From NCBI GenBank assembly GCA_021372515.1, contig JAJFUG010000214.1, forward strand, positions 1 to 28,749: a DNA stretch of 28,749 bases. The letters are read 5' to 3'. Source of the DNA: a bacterium. GTDB taxonomy: Bacteria > Gemmatimonadota > Glassbacteria > GWA2-58-10. Position numbers and translations under genes: made by a program. The notes below the pieces were generated by a model. The model had not been told where the DNA came from, ran no database searches, and was given only the letters and a program-made list of their open reading frames with translations. Shown piece by piece: positions 14,404-22,558 of this stretch (position 1 is its first letter; every line of letters begins with the position of its first letter).

Positions 14404-16041
14404 ATGCACAACCGACAGAGTGGATCACTCAAGCGCCTGCTGCTTTTCCTGGCGGCGGCAATCCCCTCCCTGCTCGCGGCCCAGAAGCCGCCGGTGGCAG
14501 TCAGTTTCGAGCCCCTGCGCCAGGAGTGGGACTGGCAGGACTGGGCCTCCGGGCTGTGCGGCGATTTCGAGAGCGCCCTGAACCGCCGCTACCGCGAGGG
14601 TATCCCACGACGCGAGTTCACCCCCGAGGACAAGCCGGTGCGCCTGGTCTACCTTCTGCGCATGGACCCCCAGGGGCGTATCCTGCGCTTTGTCCCGCTG
14701 AGCCCGGAACACCGCTACCTGGCCTACCTGATCGAGCGCACCACCCGCGAGATCGCCCTGGACCTGGAGGGCCCCCCGACGGGGCTGCCTTATCCCACGG
14801 TCGAGGGCCGGCTGACATTCGAGCTGCGGTTCAGGCCCACCGGGTTCTACAAGCGCCATTATTTCGAGGAACCCCTGGACAGTCTCCACCTGCCGAAATT
14901 CGAGCCGCTGATCATGGTGGCCGATCAACAGCCGCTGTACATGTACGAGCCGCCCGACTTGGACAAGAACAAGCTGCTGGCGGATTTCCGCAAGCGGATC
15001 GGCCTGGGGGCGACAATCTCGGACACGAGCCTTTTCACGCCGCTGGAGGTGAGCGGCATGTACCTGGCCCTGAGCCTGCCCTACGACAGCCTGCGCGCGG
15101 GCATGCGGGACACCCTGCGCCTGCGCCGCCAGATGCAGGCCGCGCTGGAAAAAGCCGGGGCTCACGTGCTGGATGAGGTCCCGCTGGAGGCCTACAGCAG
15201 CCCGCCGACCGCTGCGGCGCTGACTGTGACTGACAGCAGCGGGCAGGACAGCTTGGGCGCGGCGGCCGCGCCGGACAGCAGCGCTCGGGACAGCCTGAGA
15301 GCGGAAATCGCGGCGATAGAGATTTCAGAGGTGAAATCCAATCCAGCAGCCGTGGCGGACAGCGCGATCCCGGTCGCGGACCTGCCCAAGGCCTTCGCGA
15401 GCGTAGTGAACCCCAAACGCACCCTGGTGCTCTCGGCCGGACTGGCCCGCGACAGCCTGCCGGGCAAGGCGCTCTGCCGGGTCCGTCTGTTCGACCCGGG
15501 CCGTCCCGAGGATTTCAAACGCCGCCTGGACTATGTGTTCAAGTACGAGGGCGAGCTGCCGGACACGCTGGGCCAGATACTGGTGGAGCGCCTGGTGCAT
15601 CCGCCGGCCAAGGCCGCCGCCGACTCCGGCGCGGTCAAGGCCGATTCCAGCGCCGCCGCTCCGGCCACAGCCCCCGGAGCCGCAGCTCCAGCCGCAGTCC
15701 CAGCCGCTCCGGGTGCGGTGAAAGCCGATTCCACAGCCGCTGGTCAGGCCCCGGCCCAGGCCGCCCGGTCCACCGCTCCGGCCGACAGCGCCGCCAAAGT
15801 TCCGGCCGGAACCCCGGCCACAGCGCACCCCGACAGCGCCGCCAAGGCCCCGGCGGCCGCCCCTGCCGCCGCGCCGGCGGATACGGCCACGAAAGCCCCG
15901 GCCCAGCCAGCCGCAGCTCCGGCGGCTCCCCCGTCGGACACGGCTAAAAGCACTGCCGCGCCGCAGGCCCAGGCTCCGGAGACGGCAGCGCCAGCGGCCG
16001 CCGCAGACAGCGCGAAAAGCGCGGCTCCGCAGCAGCAATGA
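14404..16041 (+). CDS. Exported TonB_C-like protein with low-complexity Ala/Pro/Asp-Ser tail
   Basis: This encodes 545 aa from ATG 14404. The frame is open further upstream, but the start here gives a clean signal peptide, MHNRQSGSLKRLLLFLAAAIPSLLAA, and lies 45 nt past a good promoter. Residues about 70-145 (RLVYLLRMDPQGRILRFVPL... LTFELRFRP) have the alternating strand-helix-strand look of the TonB C-terminal fold. Residues about 145-395 are a second region of unknown type with two further strand-rich parts. From about residue 398 to the end the chain is almost pure Ala, Pro, Asp, Ser and Lys, with recurring DSAAKxPA-like units, and is surely disordered. A tail of this kind may span peptidoglycan or be a linker. 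The function is unknown. Terminator at 16069-16099. Confidence 0.75.
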   Translation: MHNRQSGSLKRLLLFLAAAIPSLLAAQKPPVAVSFEPLRQEWDWQDWASGLCGDFESALNRRYREGIPRREFTPEDKPVRLVYLLRMDPQGRILRFVPLSPEHRYLAYLIERTTREIALDLEGPPTGLPYPTVEGRLTFELRFRPTGFYKRHYFEEPLDSLHLPKFEPLIMVADQQPLYMYEPPDLDKNKLLADFRKRIGLGATISDTSLFTPLEVSGMYLALSLPYDSLRAGMRDTLRLRRQMQAALEKAGAHVLDEVPLEAYSSPPTAAALTVTDSSGQDSLGAAAAPDSSARDSLRAEIAAIEISEVKSNPAAVADSAIPVADLPKAFASVVNPKRTLVLSAGLARDSLPGKALCRVRLFDPGRPEDFKRRLDYVFKYEGELPDTLGQILVERLVHPPAKAAADSGAVKADSSAAAPATAPGAAAPAAVPAAPGAVKADSTAAGQAPAQAARSTAPADSAAKVPAGTPATAHPDSAAKAPAAAPAAAPADTATKAPAQPAAAPAAPPSDTAKSTAAPQAQAPETAAPAAAADSAKSAAPQQQ

Positions 16042-16068
16042 CAGGTTTATAACCCAAGTTGAGAAGTT

Positions 16069-16099
16069 GGGGCACACGGTGCGCCATGCCCCTTTTTTT
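16069..16099 (+). terminator. Intrinsic terminator after gene at 14404
   Basis: GGGGCA (16069-16074) pairs with TGCCCC (16087-16092) and is followed at once by TTTTTTT (16093-16099). It sits 27 nt past the stop codon. The stem sequence, GGGGCAC...GCCCC, also recalls the palindromes at 291-313 and 24774-24834. Confidence 0.85.
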
Positions 16100-16175
16100 A
16101 TTTACGCACCCCGGCGGCTGACGCCGCCACCCCTCTGCTTTTTAGAAGGGAATAAAAGCTGATTTTCCAGGCATT

Positions 16176-16213
16176 GAAAAAGGGGCCGCCCCTCTTGCGG
16201 GACAGCCCCTTTC
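16176..16213 (-). terminator. Terminator of the kinase-phosphatase gene
   Basis: AAAGGGGC (16179-16186) pairs with GCCCCTTT (16205-16212) around an 18-nt loop. Read on the minus strand the stem runs into TTTTTC, and on the plus strand it is followed by CATTTTT. It is placed between two convergent genes, so it can serve both, mainly the one ending at 16238. Confidence 0.75.
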
Positions 16214-16237
16214 ATTTTTCCGGTACGCCAAAACACC

Positions 16238-18145
16238 TCACTTCTGCATCAAATACTCCAGCAACTGCCGCTGCTGGGTGTAGTCGCCGATAATGATATC
16301 CGCTCCGGCCTTGATCAGGCGCGTGCGCTTGGCCAGGTTGAGCCCGAAGCGCTGCACCTCGTCCGAGGCGATCCCCACCGCGATCCCGCCGACTTTCTTC
16401 ACCTCGCGTATCTCAACCGGCCCGTCGCCGAACACGGCCAGCTGCGGCCCCTGGAGCGCGTGCTCGCGGATTATTCTCTCCACCAGCTTTTTCTTGGAGA
16501 ACTTGTCGATATCCCCCACGCTGCCGTAGATCCCGCCCTGGGACTGGAACACATCCGCGTAGCCCAGGCGCTCGGCCTCCCGGACCACGTCCTCCAGGTC
16601 GGTGCCACTGGCCATGTAGCAGTGAAGGCCCAGTTCCTTGAGACGGTGCAGGAACCCCACCGCGCCCTTGACCGTGAAATCCTCGCAGCTCAGCTCGCCC
16701 GCCTCCAGGCGCTCCAGCCGCGCGTCGACCATCTCCAGCAGCATCTCGTTGTAGACCGCCTTGTAGCCCCACTTATCCAGCACCTTGTCCGCGGGCACGA
16801 AGCCAAACTCGCGGACCATCGCCACCAAGCCCTCCATCTGCAGCACGGTCTGGATGCCGGTGGTCTGGTCGATGAACTCGCGCGAGCGCTCCTGCACCCG
16901 GCTGAACTCGGCGGTGGTGACAGTCTCGAACGCCGGGCCCAGGATCGAGCGGAGCATCACCTCCTCCATGATCGGCTCCCAGCCCTGGCGCAGGGTGGAG
17001 ATAGTGCCGTCGTGGTCGAATATTACATGCTTTATCTGGCCGCGCTGGATATCCGGGTTGACCAGCTCGATCCGCGTGCCGGGAATGAACCGCGCCCGGC
17101 GCGGGTCCTCGGCCAGGTCGGGGCTGAACACCGGGAAACTGTCCTCCACGCGCTTTTCGATCTCGGCCGGGCTGGCGGTGCCGGTCTGGCGCAGCTTGGC
17201 CACGCTGACCGAGGCGGCCCAGTTGCCCAGCTCGGCGGCCACGGGTGTGACCGCCCCGGCGGCGAGCGCCGCGCTGAAAGCCGCCACCATCGTGTCCCCC
17301 GCGCCCACCGGATCGATCGGCCCGGTGACCAAGGCGGCCGGGACCTCGCTCAGCCGCCCGCGCTCGAACACCAGCGAGCCCCGGCGCCCGCGGGTGACCA
17401 GGATCGGCCGCGGATAGTCCTTCCAAGTGCCTTCCAGGGCGCTGCGCAACTCGTCGATGCCGATTGCCGCATTGGGGGCCACCTCCTGCCCGCTGGCCCG
17501 CAGCAGGGATTCGTCGTTGAACTTGAGCAGCATGCCTCGGTAGCGTGAAATGTCCAGGCGGCAGTCCACCAGGATCGCTTTCTGCGGGAACTCGGCGGCC
17601 AGTTGATTGATAGCCTCGATCATCCCGCCCTGCATCAGGGGGTTGGGGAGCTGCTGGTTCACCACCAGGGCGTCCAGGCTCGGCAGCGCGGCGCGCAGGA
17701 CGGCCAGAAGGGCCTCGCGCACGGAGCGGTCCAGTCTGTTGTAGAAACCGAAATCGAGCCGGCGCTGCTCCTGGTCCTCCAGGTGTGGCTTAGCCCAGAC
17801 CGGGGTGTCCCAGTTCTTCTCCTGGCGCAGCAGCCCGGACAGATCGACCGGGCCCAGGGCGCCCAGCAACTCGTGCAGCTTGCCGCCCCAGATGTCGCGG
17901 CCGATCACGCCGAAAGCCATCACCCGCCCGACTCCCAGGTCGGCCAGGTTGGTCACAATGTTGCCGGCCCCACCCGGACTGTAGCTCTGGGAGCGTACCA
18001 CCAGAGCGCGCTTGCCGGTCTCGACCGACAGTTCGCCCACCCCGTCCTCCAGCATCCAGTAGGCATCCAGGGCGAAATCTCCCAGCACTCCGACACTCAG
18101 GCCGGGGAATTTCCCGGTCAGCGCCTTGACCTCTGCGACCTGCAT
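16238..18145 (-). CDS. RfaE/HldE-like PfkB kinase fused to a HAD phosphatase
   Basis: This is a 635-aa fusion. Residues about 1-330 form a PfkB-family sugar kinase close to the RfaE/HldE kinase domain, with GDFALDAYWM, SPGGAGNIVTNLADLG and the catalytic DPVGAGD at 278-284. Residues about 370-635 are a HAD hydrolase with the nucleophile motif FDHDGT (376-381), the second motif MASGTD, a conserved Lys region (FSKKK) and acidic motif FGDGPVE. In classical HldE the kinase is fused to a nucleotidyltransferase, and the phosphatase (GmhB) is separate. Here the second half is a phosphatase. A sugar that is phosphorylated and then dephosphorylated, as in ADP-heptose synthesis, is one inference; a non-heptose sugar is possible. 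I chose ATG 18145 because AGGAGG sits 4 nt upstream; a 13-residue longer frame lacks such a site. Confidence 0.82.
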   Translation of the reverse strand: MQVAEVKALTGKFPGLSVGVLGDFALDAYWMLEDGVGELSVETGKRALVVRSQSYSPGGAGNIVTNLADLGVGRVMAFGVIGRDIWGGKLHELLGALGPVDLSGLLRQEKNWDTPVWAKPHLEDQEQRRLDFGFYNRLDRSVREALLAVLRAALPSLDALVVNQQLPNPLMQGGMIEAINQLAAEFPQKAILVDCRLDISRYRGMLLKFNDESLLRASGQEVAPNAAIGIDELRSALEGTWKDYPRPILVTRGRRGSLVFERGRLSEVPAALVTGPIDPVGAGDTMVAAFSAALAAGAVTPVAAELGNWAASVSVAKLRQTGTASPAEIEKRVEDSFPVFSPDLAEDPRRARFIPGTRIELVNPDIQRGQIKHVIFDHDGTISTLRQGWEPIMEEVMLRSILGPAFETVTTAEFSRVQERSREFIDQTTGIQTVLQMEGLVAMVREFGFVPADKVLDKWGYKAVYNEMLLEMVDARLERLEAGELSCEDFTVKGAVGFLHRLKELGLHCYMASGTDLEDVVREAERLGYADVFQSQGGIYGSVGDIDKFSKKKLVERIIREHALQGPQLAVFGDGPVEIREVKKVGGIAVGIASDEVQRFGLNLAKRTRLIKAGADIIIGDYTQQRQLLEYLMQK

Positions 18146-18403
18146 CAATCCTCCTGCACAAGCAGCGAAAATGTCAGTTTTCATGGACTTGTCGTTAAGG
18201 CGTGCAACACGCCCGGCGGCCGGGCGATACCCGCTCCCGCCGCCCGAAAGCTAAGAACGGGCCCCCGCGCTGTCAAGGAAAGCCCGCCCGAGCGCCCGCT
18301 CTCCGGCCTCTGCGGCATTGACTGGCGGCCCCGAATTTCTTAGCTTCTTCTTTCCGCTTTTTGATCCGTGTGCAAGAGAATTCCGCTGAACGGGTGGGAG
18401 AAA

Positions 18404-19528
18404 ATGAGCGAAAGTCTGCGCAGCGCGCGCATAGTGATAATCGGCGCCGGGCTGGCCGGGATGGCGACCGCCTACCAGTTGGCAGTCCGGGGCGAGACGG
18501 ATGTACTGGTGCTGGAGAAAGAGAGCGTGCCGGGGCTGCATAGCTCGGGACGGAACGCGTCGATGATCCGCCAGGTGGTGCCGGAGAAAGATATCCTGCC
18601 CCTGGCCCGCGGCGGGGCCGATTTCCTGCGCGAGACGGCCTCGGCCTGGGATGACCCGCCGCCTTTCGCCGTGCACGGCTCGCTGCTCACCGCGACCGGC
18701 GCGCGCTGGGAAAGGTTGAAAGAGGAGGGCGGCTGGACCGCCGAGTCGGGCGCGGCAACGGAGTTATGGAGCCGCGAGCAGGTGGAGAGCGCCGTGCCGG
18801 TCACCCGCGGGGGCGATTTCGAGGGCGGCATCTGGTGCCCCTCGGATGGGGTGACCGATGCCCAGCAACTGCTGAACGGGTTCTACCGCGAGGCCCGCCG
18901 TCTGGGTGTGCGCCTGGCCACCGACTGCGAGGTCGAGGCCGTGGAGAGCCGTGGGCGGAGGATCAAGGCGGTGCGCACCTCGCAGGGACTGGTCCCCGCC
19001 GAGGTGGTGGTTAACGCGGCCGGGCCCTGGGCCGGGCGGGTGGGAGCGCTGGCCAAAGCCCTGCCTATCGAGTTCCGGCCCATGCGCCGTCATCTGTTTT
19101 TCAGCGGCGTTCTGGACTGGGCCGCCCCGGACTGGCCCTATGTCTGGGATGTCAGCCGCGAGGTGTATTTCCGTCCCGAAAGCAGCGGGCTTCTGCTCAG
19201 CCCCTGCGATGAGTCCGCGGCCGAGCCGGGCCTGCCCTCGCCCGACCCGGCGGCACAGGACATCCTGGCCGACAAGCTGGGCCAGGCTTTCCCGCGCCTG
19301 CTGGACATCCCGGTGGCCCGCTCCTGGGCCGGACTGCGCACATTCGCCCCGGACCGTCATTTCGTGATCGGCTGGGACCCGAGTCTTGCGGGGTTCTACT
19401 GGGTGGCCGGCCTGGGTGGGCACGGGGTGACAACCAGCGCCGCGGTGGGCGCCCTGGCCGCGGGCGAGATACTCTCCCCGGGCGGAGAGCTTCGCCGCAC
19501 CCCGTTCAGCCCGTCACGCTTCGCCTGA
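18404..19528 (+). CDS. DAO-family FAD-dependent oxidoreductase
   Basis: This is a 374-aa flavoprotein of the D-amino-acid/sarcosine/glycine oxidase superfamily. The N-terminus has the dinucleotide fold IVIIGAGLAGMATAYQLA with Glu after the second strand (VLVLEKES). SGRNASMIRQ is the FAD-contacting loop, VVNAAGPWAG the second FAD motif, and APDRHFVIGWD...GFYWVAGLGGHGVTTS the C-terminal FAD-binding end. It probably oxidises a secondary amine or D-amino acid; the exact substrate is unknown. The start at 18404 is chosen because GGGAG lies 4 nt upstream, against a weaker in-frame ATG at 18368. There is no signal peptide or membrane segment. It stands alone, and its stop lies 6 nt from the convergent DUF302 gene. 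Confidence 0.88.
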   Translation: MSESLRSARIVIIGAGLAGMATAYQLAVRGETDVLVLEKESVPGLHSSGRNASMIRQVVPEKDILPLARGGADFLRETASAWDDPPPFAVHGSLLTATGARWERLKEEGGWTAESGAATELWSREQVESAVPVTRGGDFEGGIWCPSDGVTDAQQLLNGFYREARRLGVRLATDCEVEAVESRGRRIKAVRTSQGLVPAEVVVNAAGPWAGRVGALAKALPIEFRPMRRHLFFSGVLDWAAPDWPYVWDVSREVYFRPESSGLLLSPCDESAAEPGLPSPDPAAQDILADKLGQAFPRLLDIPVARSWAGLRTFAPDRHFVIGWDPSLAGFYWVAGLGGHGVTTSAAVGALAAGEILSPGGELRRTPFSPSRFA

Positions 19529-19534
19529 GGCGTC

Positions 19535-19921
19535 TCAGAGGCTGTCCACCACTTTCTGCAGGCAGCCGCGCACGTCCTGGGCCAGTTCGCGCAGTTCTGG
19601 CTGCTCAATGATCTGGAGCATCAGACCCGGATCCATGGCCGACACCTCCACCCGGCCGTCCGTGTGCTCCTGCACCACCACGTTGCAGGGAATCAGCACA
19701 CCGAGCTTGTCCTCCAGGCTCAGGGCGCGGTGGGCGAACTTCGGGTTGCAGGCCCCCAGGATCAGGTAGCGCCGGAAATCCTGGTCCAGCTTCTTTTTGA
19801 ACGTGGCCTTGACATCGATCTCGGTGATAACGCCGAATCCGGCGATCTTTAAATTCTCCGTAACTCTCTCCACCGCCTGGTCAAAGTTCAGGTCCACAAA
19901 TTTCGAGATGTGATAGCTCAT
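19535..19921 (-). CDS. DUF302-domain protein
   Basis: This is a 128-aa single-domain DUF302 protein. The hallmark stretch YLILGACNPKFAHRALSLEDKLGVLIPCNVVV occupies about residues 53-85. The two Cys (ACNP, PCNV) are conserved in the family. The domain fold is known but not its chemistry; it often occurs beside thiol or heavy-metal genes. I chose ATG 19921 because of the strong purine run GGGAAGGGGGAG ending 2-3 nt upstream. The frame continues to 20095 but the added sequence is Arg/Pro-rich and crosses a terminator. That terminator separates it from the redoxin cluster upstream, so it may have its own promoter or depend on read-through. Confidence 0.88.
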   Translation of the reverse strand: MSYHISKFVDLNFDQAVERVTENLKIAGFGVITEIDVKATFKKKLDQDFRRYLILGACNPKFAHRALSLEDKLGVLIPCNVVVQEHTDGRVEVSAMDPGLMLQIIEQPELRELAQDVRGCLQKVVDSL

Positions 19922-19960
19922 CGCTCCCCCTTCCCTGTGTATTTCCCGGTCCGAGAAAAA

Positions 19961-19983
19961 AGCCCCCCGCAGCGGCGGGAGCT
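19961..19983 (-). terminator. Terminator after redoxin gene at 20013
   Basis: On the minus strand AGCTCCCGC and GCGGGGGGCT form a GC-rich stem with a small internal loop around CGCT, followed directly by TTTTTTC. It lies 30 nt past the stop of the gene at 20013 and 40 nt before the DUF302 start, so it closes the thiol-redox transcript. Confidence 0.75.
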
Positions 19984-20012
19984 GCTTGCGCGGCCTGTCA
20001 CTGACGGTCCGC

Positions 20013-20555
20013 TCATTTCCACTTGATCGTGCAGCCCACCGGCGGGGTGGAGGCGACCGGAGCGGGGTGGCCCGCCAGGGCCGCATCGAGGGCATCTTTC
20101 AGGTAGCGGTGGCCCACCGCGCCCGGGTTGTCGTAGTTGTCATCCACTGCCCCGGTGTAGACCAGGCGACGGTCCTTGTCGAACAGGAACACCTCGGGGG
20201 TGCGCTCGGCCCCGTAGGCGCGCGCCACCTCCTGGCTCTGGTCCTGCACGAACGGGAACGCGAAGCCCTTCTCGTCGGCGTGCTTTTTCATGCCATCGAA
20301 ACTGTCGACCGGGTACTTGACCGGGTCGTTGGCGTTGATCAGCACAAAGGCCGCGCCCCGCGGGCCGTACTCGGCGGCCAGGGCCTTGATACGCTCCTCC
20401 CAGGCCAGCACGTAGGGGCAGTGGACACAACTGAACACCACGGCCAGCACCGGGCTGCCGCTGAAAGAATCGAGGCTGTAGCGCTTCCCGTCCACTCCCG
20501 GCAGGTCAAAACCCACCGCTGCGTCACCCACTTTAAGCTTCGGCATATCGCTCAT
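20013..20555 (-). CDS. Cytoplasmic thioredoxin-like/redoxin protein with CVHC motif
   Basis: This is a 180-aa AhpC/TSA-type redoxin without a signal peptide. The active region VVFSCVHCPYVLAWEERI holds Cys43 and Cys46. ERTPEVFLFDKDRRLVYTGAVDDNYDNP follows, then an end with Cys175 in VGCTIKWK. The C-terminal G-C-x-[IV]-K-[WY] pattern is also present in the exported homologue at 20959 (YGCPVKYRE), so the two are paralogues of one redoxin family with a conserved third Cys. Likely a thiol peroxidase or reductase; the partner is unknown. Start: GGAAGGAG abuts the ATG at 20555, and the in-frame ATG at 20546 has the better spacing (9 nt). It is the last gene of the redox cluster and is followed by a terminator. 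Confidence 0.87.
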   Translation of the reverse strand: MSDMPKLKVGDAAVGFDLPGVDGKRYSLDSFSGSPVLAVVFSCVHCPYVLAWEERIKALAAEYGPRGAAFVLINANDPVKYPVDSFDGMKKHADEKGFAFPFVQDQSQEVARAYGAERTPEVFLFDKDRRLVYTGAVDDNYDNPGAVGHRYLKDALDAALAGHPAPVASTPPVGCTIKWK

Positions 20556-20603
20556 CTCCTTCCCGGATGGATTGACCTCCGGGATGTTTTACGTTTGGTT
20601 GAA

Positions 20604-20936
20604 TCAGCCTGCTGCAGCGCCGCCGGCGGCCCGCTCCAGGGCCCGGCGGATCATCGCCTCGGAGGGCAGGGGCGAGATGCGGCCATCCTCCAGGCGGTAG
20701 ATACGGCAAGTCAGGCCGGGAGGCTCGCCCTCCAGGCCCTGCGGGTCGATATCCAGTCCGTTGAAACGGATCGTAGGCGAGCCGATGAAACCCAGCCGCC
20801 GCGCCTCGTCCTCGGTGTGGACCTCGGTCACCCGGACTTCCCCATCCCGGTGCGACTCTGCCAGCACCTTTTTCAAGCGTTCCAGGGCCGCCCCGTGCGA
20901 GGGGCAATCGGCCCAGAACAGGAATTCCACCTCCAC
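20604..20936 (-). CDS. DF-family thioredoxin-fold protein (single Cys)
   Basis: This is a 110-aa protein. It resembles the small thioredoxin-fold group that databases label DF-family (seleno)protein or alkylmercury-lyase-like, with EFLFWADCPSHGAALERL at the N-terminus. GFIGSPTIRFNGLDIDP (the cis-Pro loop) and LTCRIYRLEDG follow. The first motif position is a single Cys (Cys11, CPSH), where some family members have selenocysteine and others CxxC. The start GTG 20936 is chosen because GGGAG lies 7 nt upstream and the product begins exactly at the domain; the longer open frame overlaps the neighbouring gene. It lies 22 nt after the redoxin at 20959, in the same transcript. The function is not established. 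Confidence 0.8.
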   Translation of the reverse strand: MEVEFLFWADCPSHGAALERLKKVLAESHRDGEVRVTEVHTEDEARRLGFIGSPTIRFNGLDIDPQGLEGEPPGLTCRIYRLEDGRISPLPSEAMIRRALERAAGGAAAG

Positions 20937-20958
20937 CGCGCACTCCCTTCCGCCGGAC

Positions 20959-21555
20959 TTATTCCCTGTACTTGACCGGGCAACCGTAGGAGCGGGTCTC
21001 GCTCCGCTCTGGCTCCTTGCCGTCCAGGGCGGCCCGGATCGCCAGGTCGAGGTATTGCGTGCGCTGGGCGGGTGGCTTTTCCCCGCCCGGGTCGTCATCC
21101 ACCGCGCCGCTGTAGACCAGACGCCCCTCACGGTCGATCACGAATACGTGCGGGGTGGTCTTGGCCCCGTAGAGCTTGCCCAGTGCGCCCAGAGAGTCGA
21201 TCAGGGTCGGGTACTCGATATCCTGCTTGCGGGTCCAGGCGCGGCTGTCCGCGGCGGTGTTGCCGTCGGTGGAGTTGACCGCCAGCCAGGCCACGCCGGA
21301 GCCGGAATACTTGTCGAAAAGGGCGGCGAAAGTGTCTTCGCGGTAATGGCGCTGCACGAACGGGCAATCCGGGTTGGTCCACTCCAGCACCACCACCTTG
21401 CCCTTGAGCGCGGCCAGGGAGTGTTTCACCCCTTTCTGATCGGCCAGACTGAAATAAGGGGCGGCCTGCCCCACCTCGGCCGCTGCACTGGCCGCCGGGG
21501 GACTGACCACCGCGGTCAGGAACATCAGCACGGCAAATGCACGGATCGAATTCAT
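20959..21555 (-). CDS. Exported redoxin/thioredoxin-family protein
   Basis: This is a 198-aa protein. The signal peptide MNSIRAFAVLMFLTAVVSPPAASA (cleavage near residue 25) is followed by an AhpC/TSA-like domain. KVVVLEWTNPDCPFVQRHY carries Cys64 without a second nearby Cys. TPHVFVIDREGRLVYSGAVDDD is the cis-Pro region, and the C-terminal YGCPVKYRE supplies Cys192. It is a periplasmic relative of the protein at 20013. The one-Cys active site plus a distant C-terminal Cys fits an atypical peroxiredoxin-like mechanism, which is an inference. It lies 25 nt after the DsbD-alpha-like gene, which could be its redox partner. Confidence 0.88.
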   Translation of the reverse strand: MNSIRAFAVLMFLTAVVSPPAASAAAEVGQAAPYFSLADQKGVKHSLAALKGKVVVLEWTNPDCPFVQRHYREDTFAALFDKYSGSGVAWLAVNSTDGNTAADSRAWTRKQDIEYPTLIDSLGALGKLYGAKTTPHVFVIDREGRLVYSGAVDDDPGGEKPPAQRTQYLDLAIRAALDGKEPERSETRSYGCPVKYRE

Positions 21556-21580
21556 CTATGACCTCCTGCTCTTTATTCAG

Positions 21581-22477
21581 TCAACGCGGCGTGGAGTCCT
21601 CGAATTTGACTTCCAGCCGCAGTTCCAGGCTGTCGGAGGACGAACCGGCCAGGCGCGCCACCAGCACTCCGCCCCAGGATTCGGGCCAGGCCAGGGAGGG
21701 CTCCAGGCGTTCGAGGCTGAGGTGCAGCACCAGACGGTCGAGGCTCGAATGCTCGCGGTCGATATGCAGGTCCTGCGAAACAATATTATCCGAGGGGTTG
21801 TCGAACCAGAGCAGCTCACGCACGCTGTCCACGAGCGGGGCGCTCTGGGCCGGCCCGCTCAGGGTGATCACCCCCAGGCGGTCGGTGGCGCCGTCGACCG
21901 GCTCACCCCAGGAGGCCTCCAGGCTCAGGCCGGGGTTCTGCTCGGCGGGACGGGGCACGCGGCGCTCGAACGCGCTGAACAGGGCGATATCCTGCGACGG
22001 CCCGCCCTCACCCACCGGCAGGATCAGGCTGTCGGCGGCGTTCTCCTGCACGCAGACCTTGCGGCAGACCAGCCAGTCGGAGGACGCTTTCAGGCTGACC
22101 GCGCCGGGTTTCAGCTCAGGTGGCGGCACGACCCAGGCGTAGAGCAGCACCCGGTCATGATAGACATTCACCACCAGGTCGCCCGGCTCGAGCATCCGCT
22201 CCGGCGCCGGCCAGAACAACGGCCCGGTTCTGAATCCCTCTGGCAGGTTGAATTTCACCTCCGGGGCCAGGCCGGCATCCCCGGGGTTCTTCCAGTAGAT
22301 ATGGCTGCCCTCGGGGATCTCGAACAGCACCCCCAGCCTGAACTTGCGTCCGGGCGCGATAGCGGTGCGGTCGGCCACCAGGCGCGTTTTCACCAGCGGC
22401 GCCTCCTGCGCCCGCAACCCGAGCGCCGGTATTGACAGAAGTAGTATTGTGATGACAACACCAAGCCTATTTACCAT
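21581..22477 (-). CDS. Free-standing DsbD-alpha-like periplasmic protein
   Basis: This is a 298-aa protein. A signal peptide (about 1-23) precedes a domain that matches the N-terminal (alpha/ScsB-type) domain of DsbD. Its marks are SHIYWKNPGDAGLAPEVKFNLPEGF, FWPAPER and the redox pair in SDWLVCRKVCVQE (Cys138, Cys142). In DsbD this domain receives electrons from the membrane CcdA-like beta domain and passes them to periplasmic thiol proteins. Here neither the membrane domain nor the gamma thioredoxin domain follows; the rest is a strand-rich region. No ccdA-like gene is in the window. It is first in a cluster with two redoxins and a DF-family protein, which are candidate clients. ATG 22477 is supported by GGAGG 4 nt upstream, and a promoter at 22559-22587. 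Confidence 0.85.
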   Translation of the reverse strand: MVNRLGVVITILLLSIPALGLRAQEAPLVKTRLVADRTAIAPGRKFRLGVLFEIPEGSHIYWKNPGDAGLAPEVKFNLPEGFRTGPLFWPAPERMLEPGDLVVNVYHDRVLLYAWVVPPPELKPGAVSLKASSDWLVCRKVCVQENAADSLILPVGEGGPSQDIALFSAFERRVPRPAEQNPGLSLEASWGEPVDGATDRLGVITLSGPAQSAPLVDSVRELLWFDNPSDNIVSQDLHIDREHSSLDRLVLHLSLERLEPSLAWPESWGGVLVARLAGSSSDSLELRLEVKFEDSTPR

Positions 22478-22558
22478 CCATCCTCCGCAGTCGAACCCAT
22501 CCGCCGGCCGGGCCCGTTTTCTGAATGACTCTCAATCCCTTTTGCCCGGCCACAACGA

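Noticed and set aside
15598-16041. Minus-strand Gly/Arg-rich open frame opposite the Ala/Pro tail
   Set aside because: It is the reverse complement of low-complexity GC-rich codons; Gly/Arg-rich shadows are expected there.
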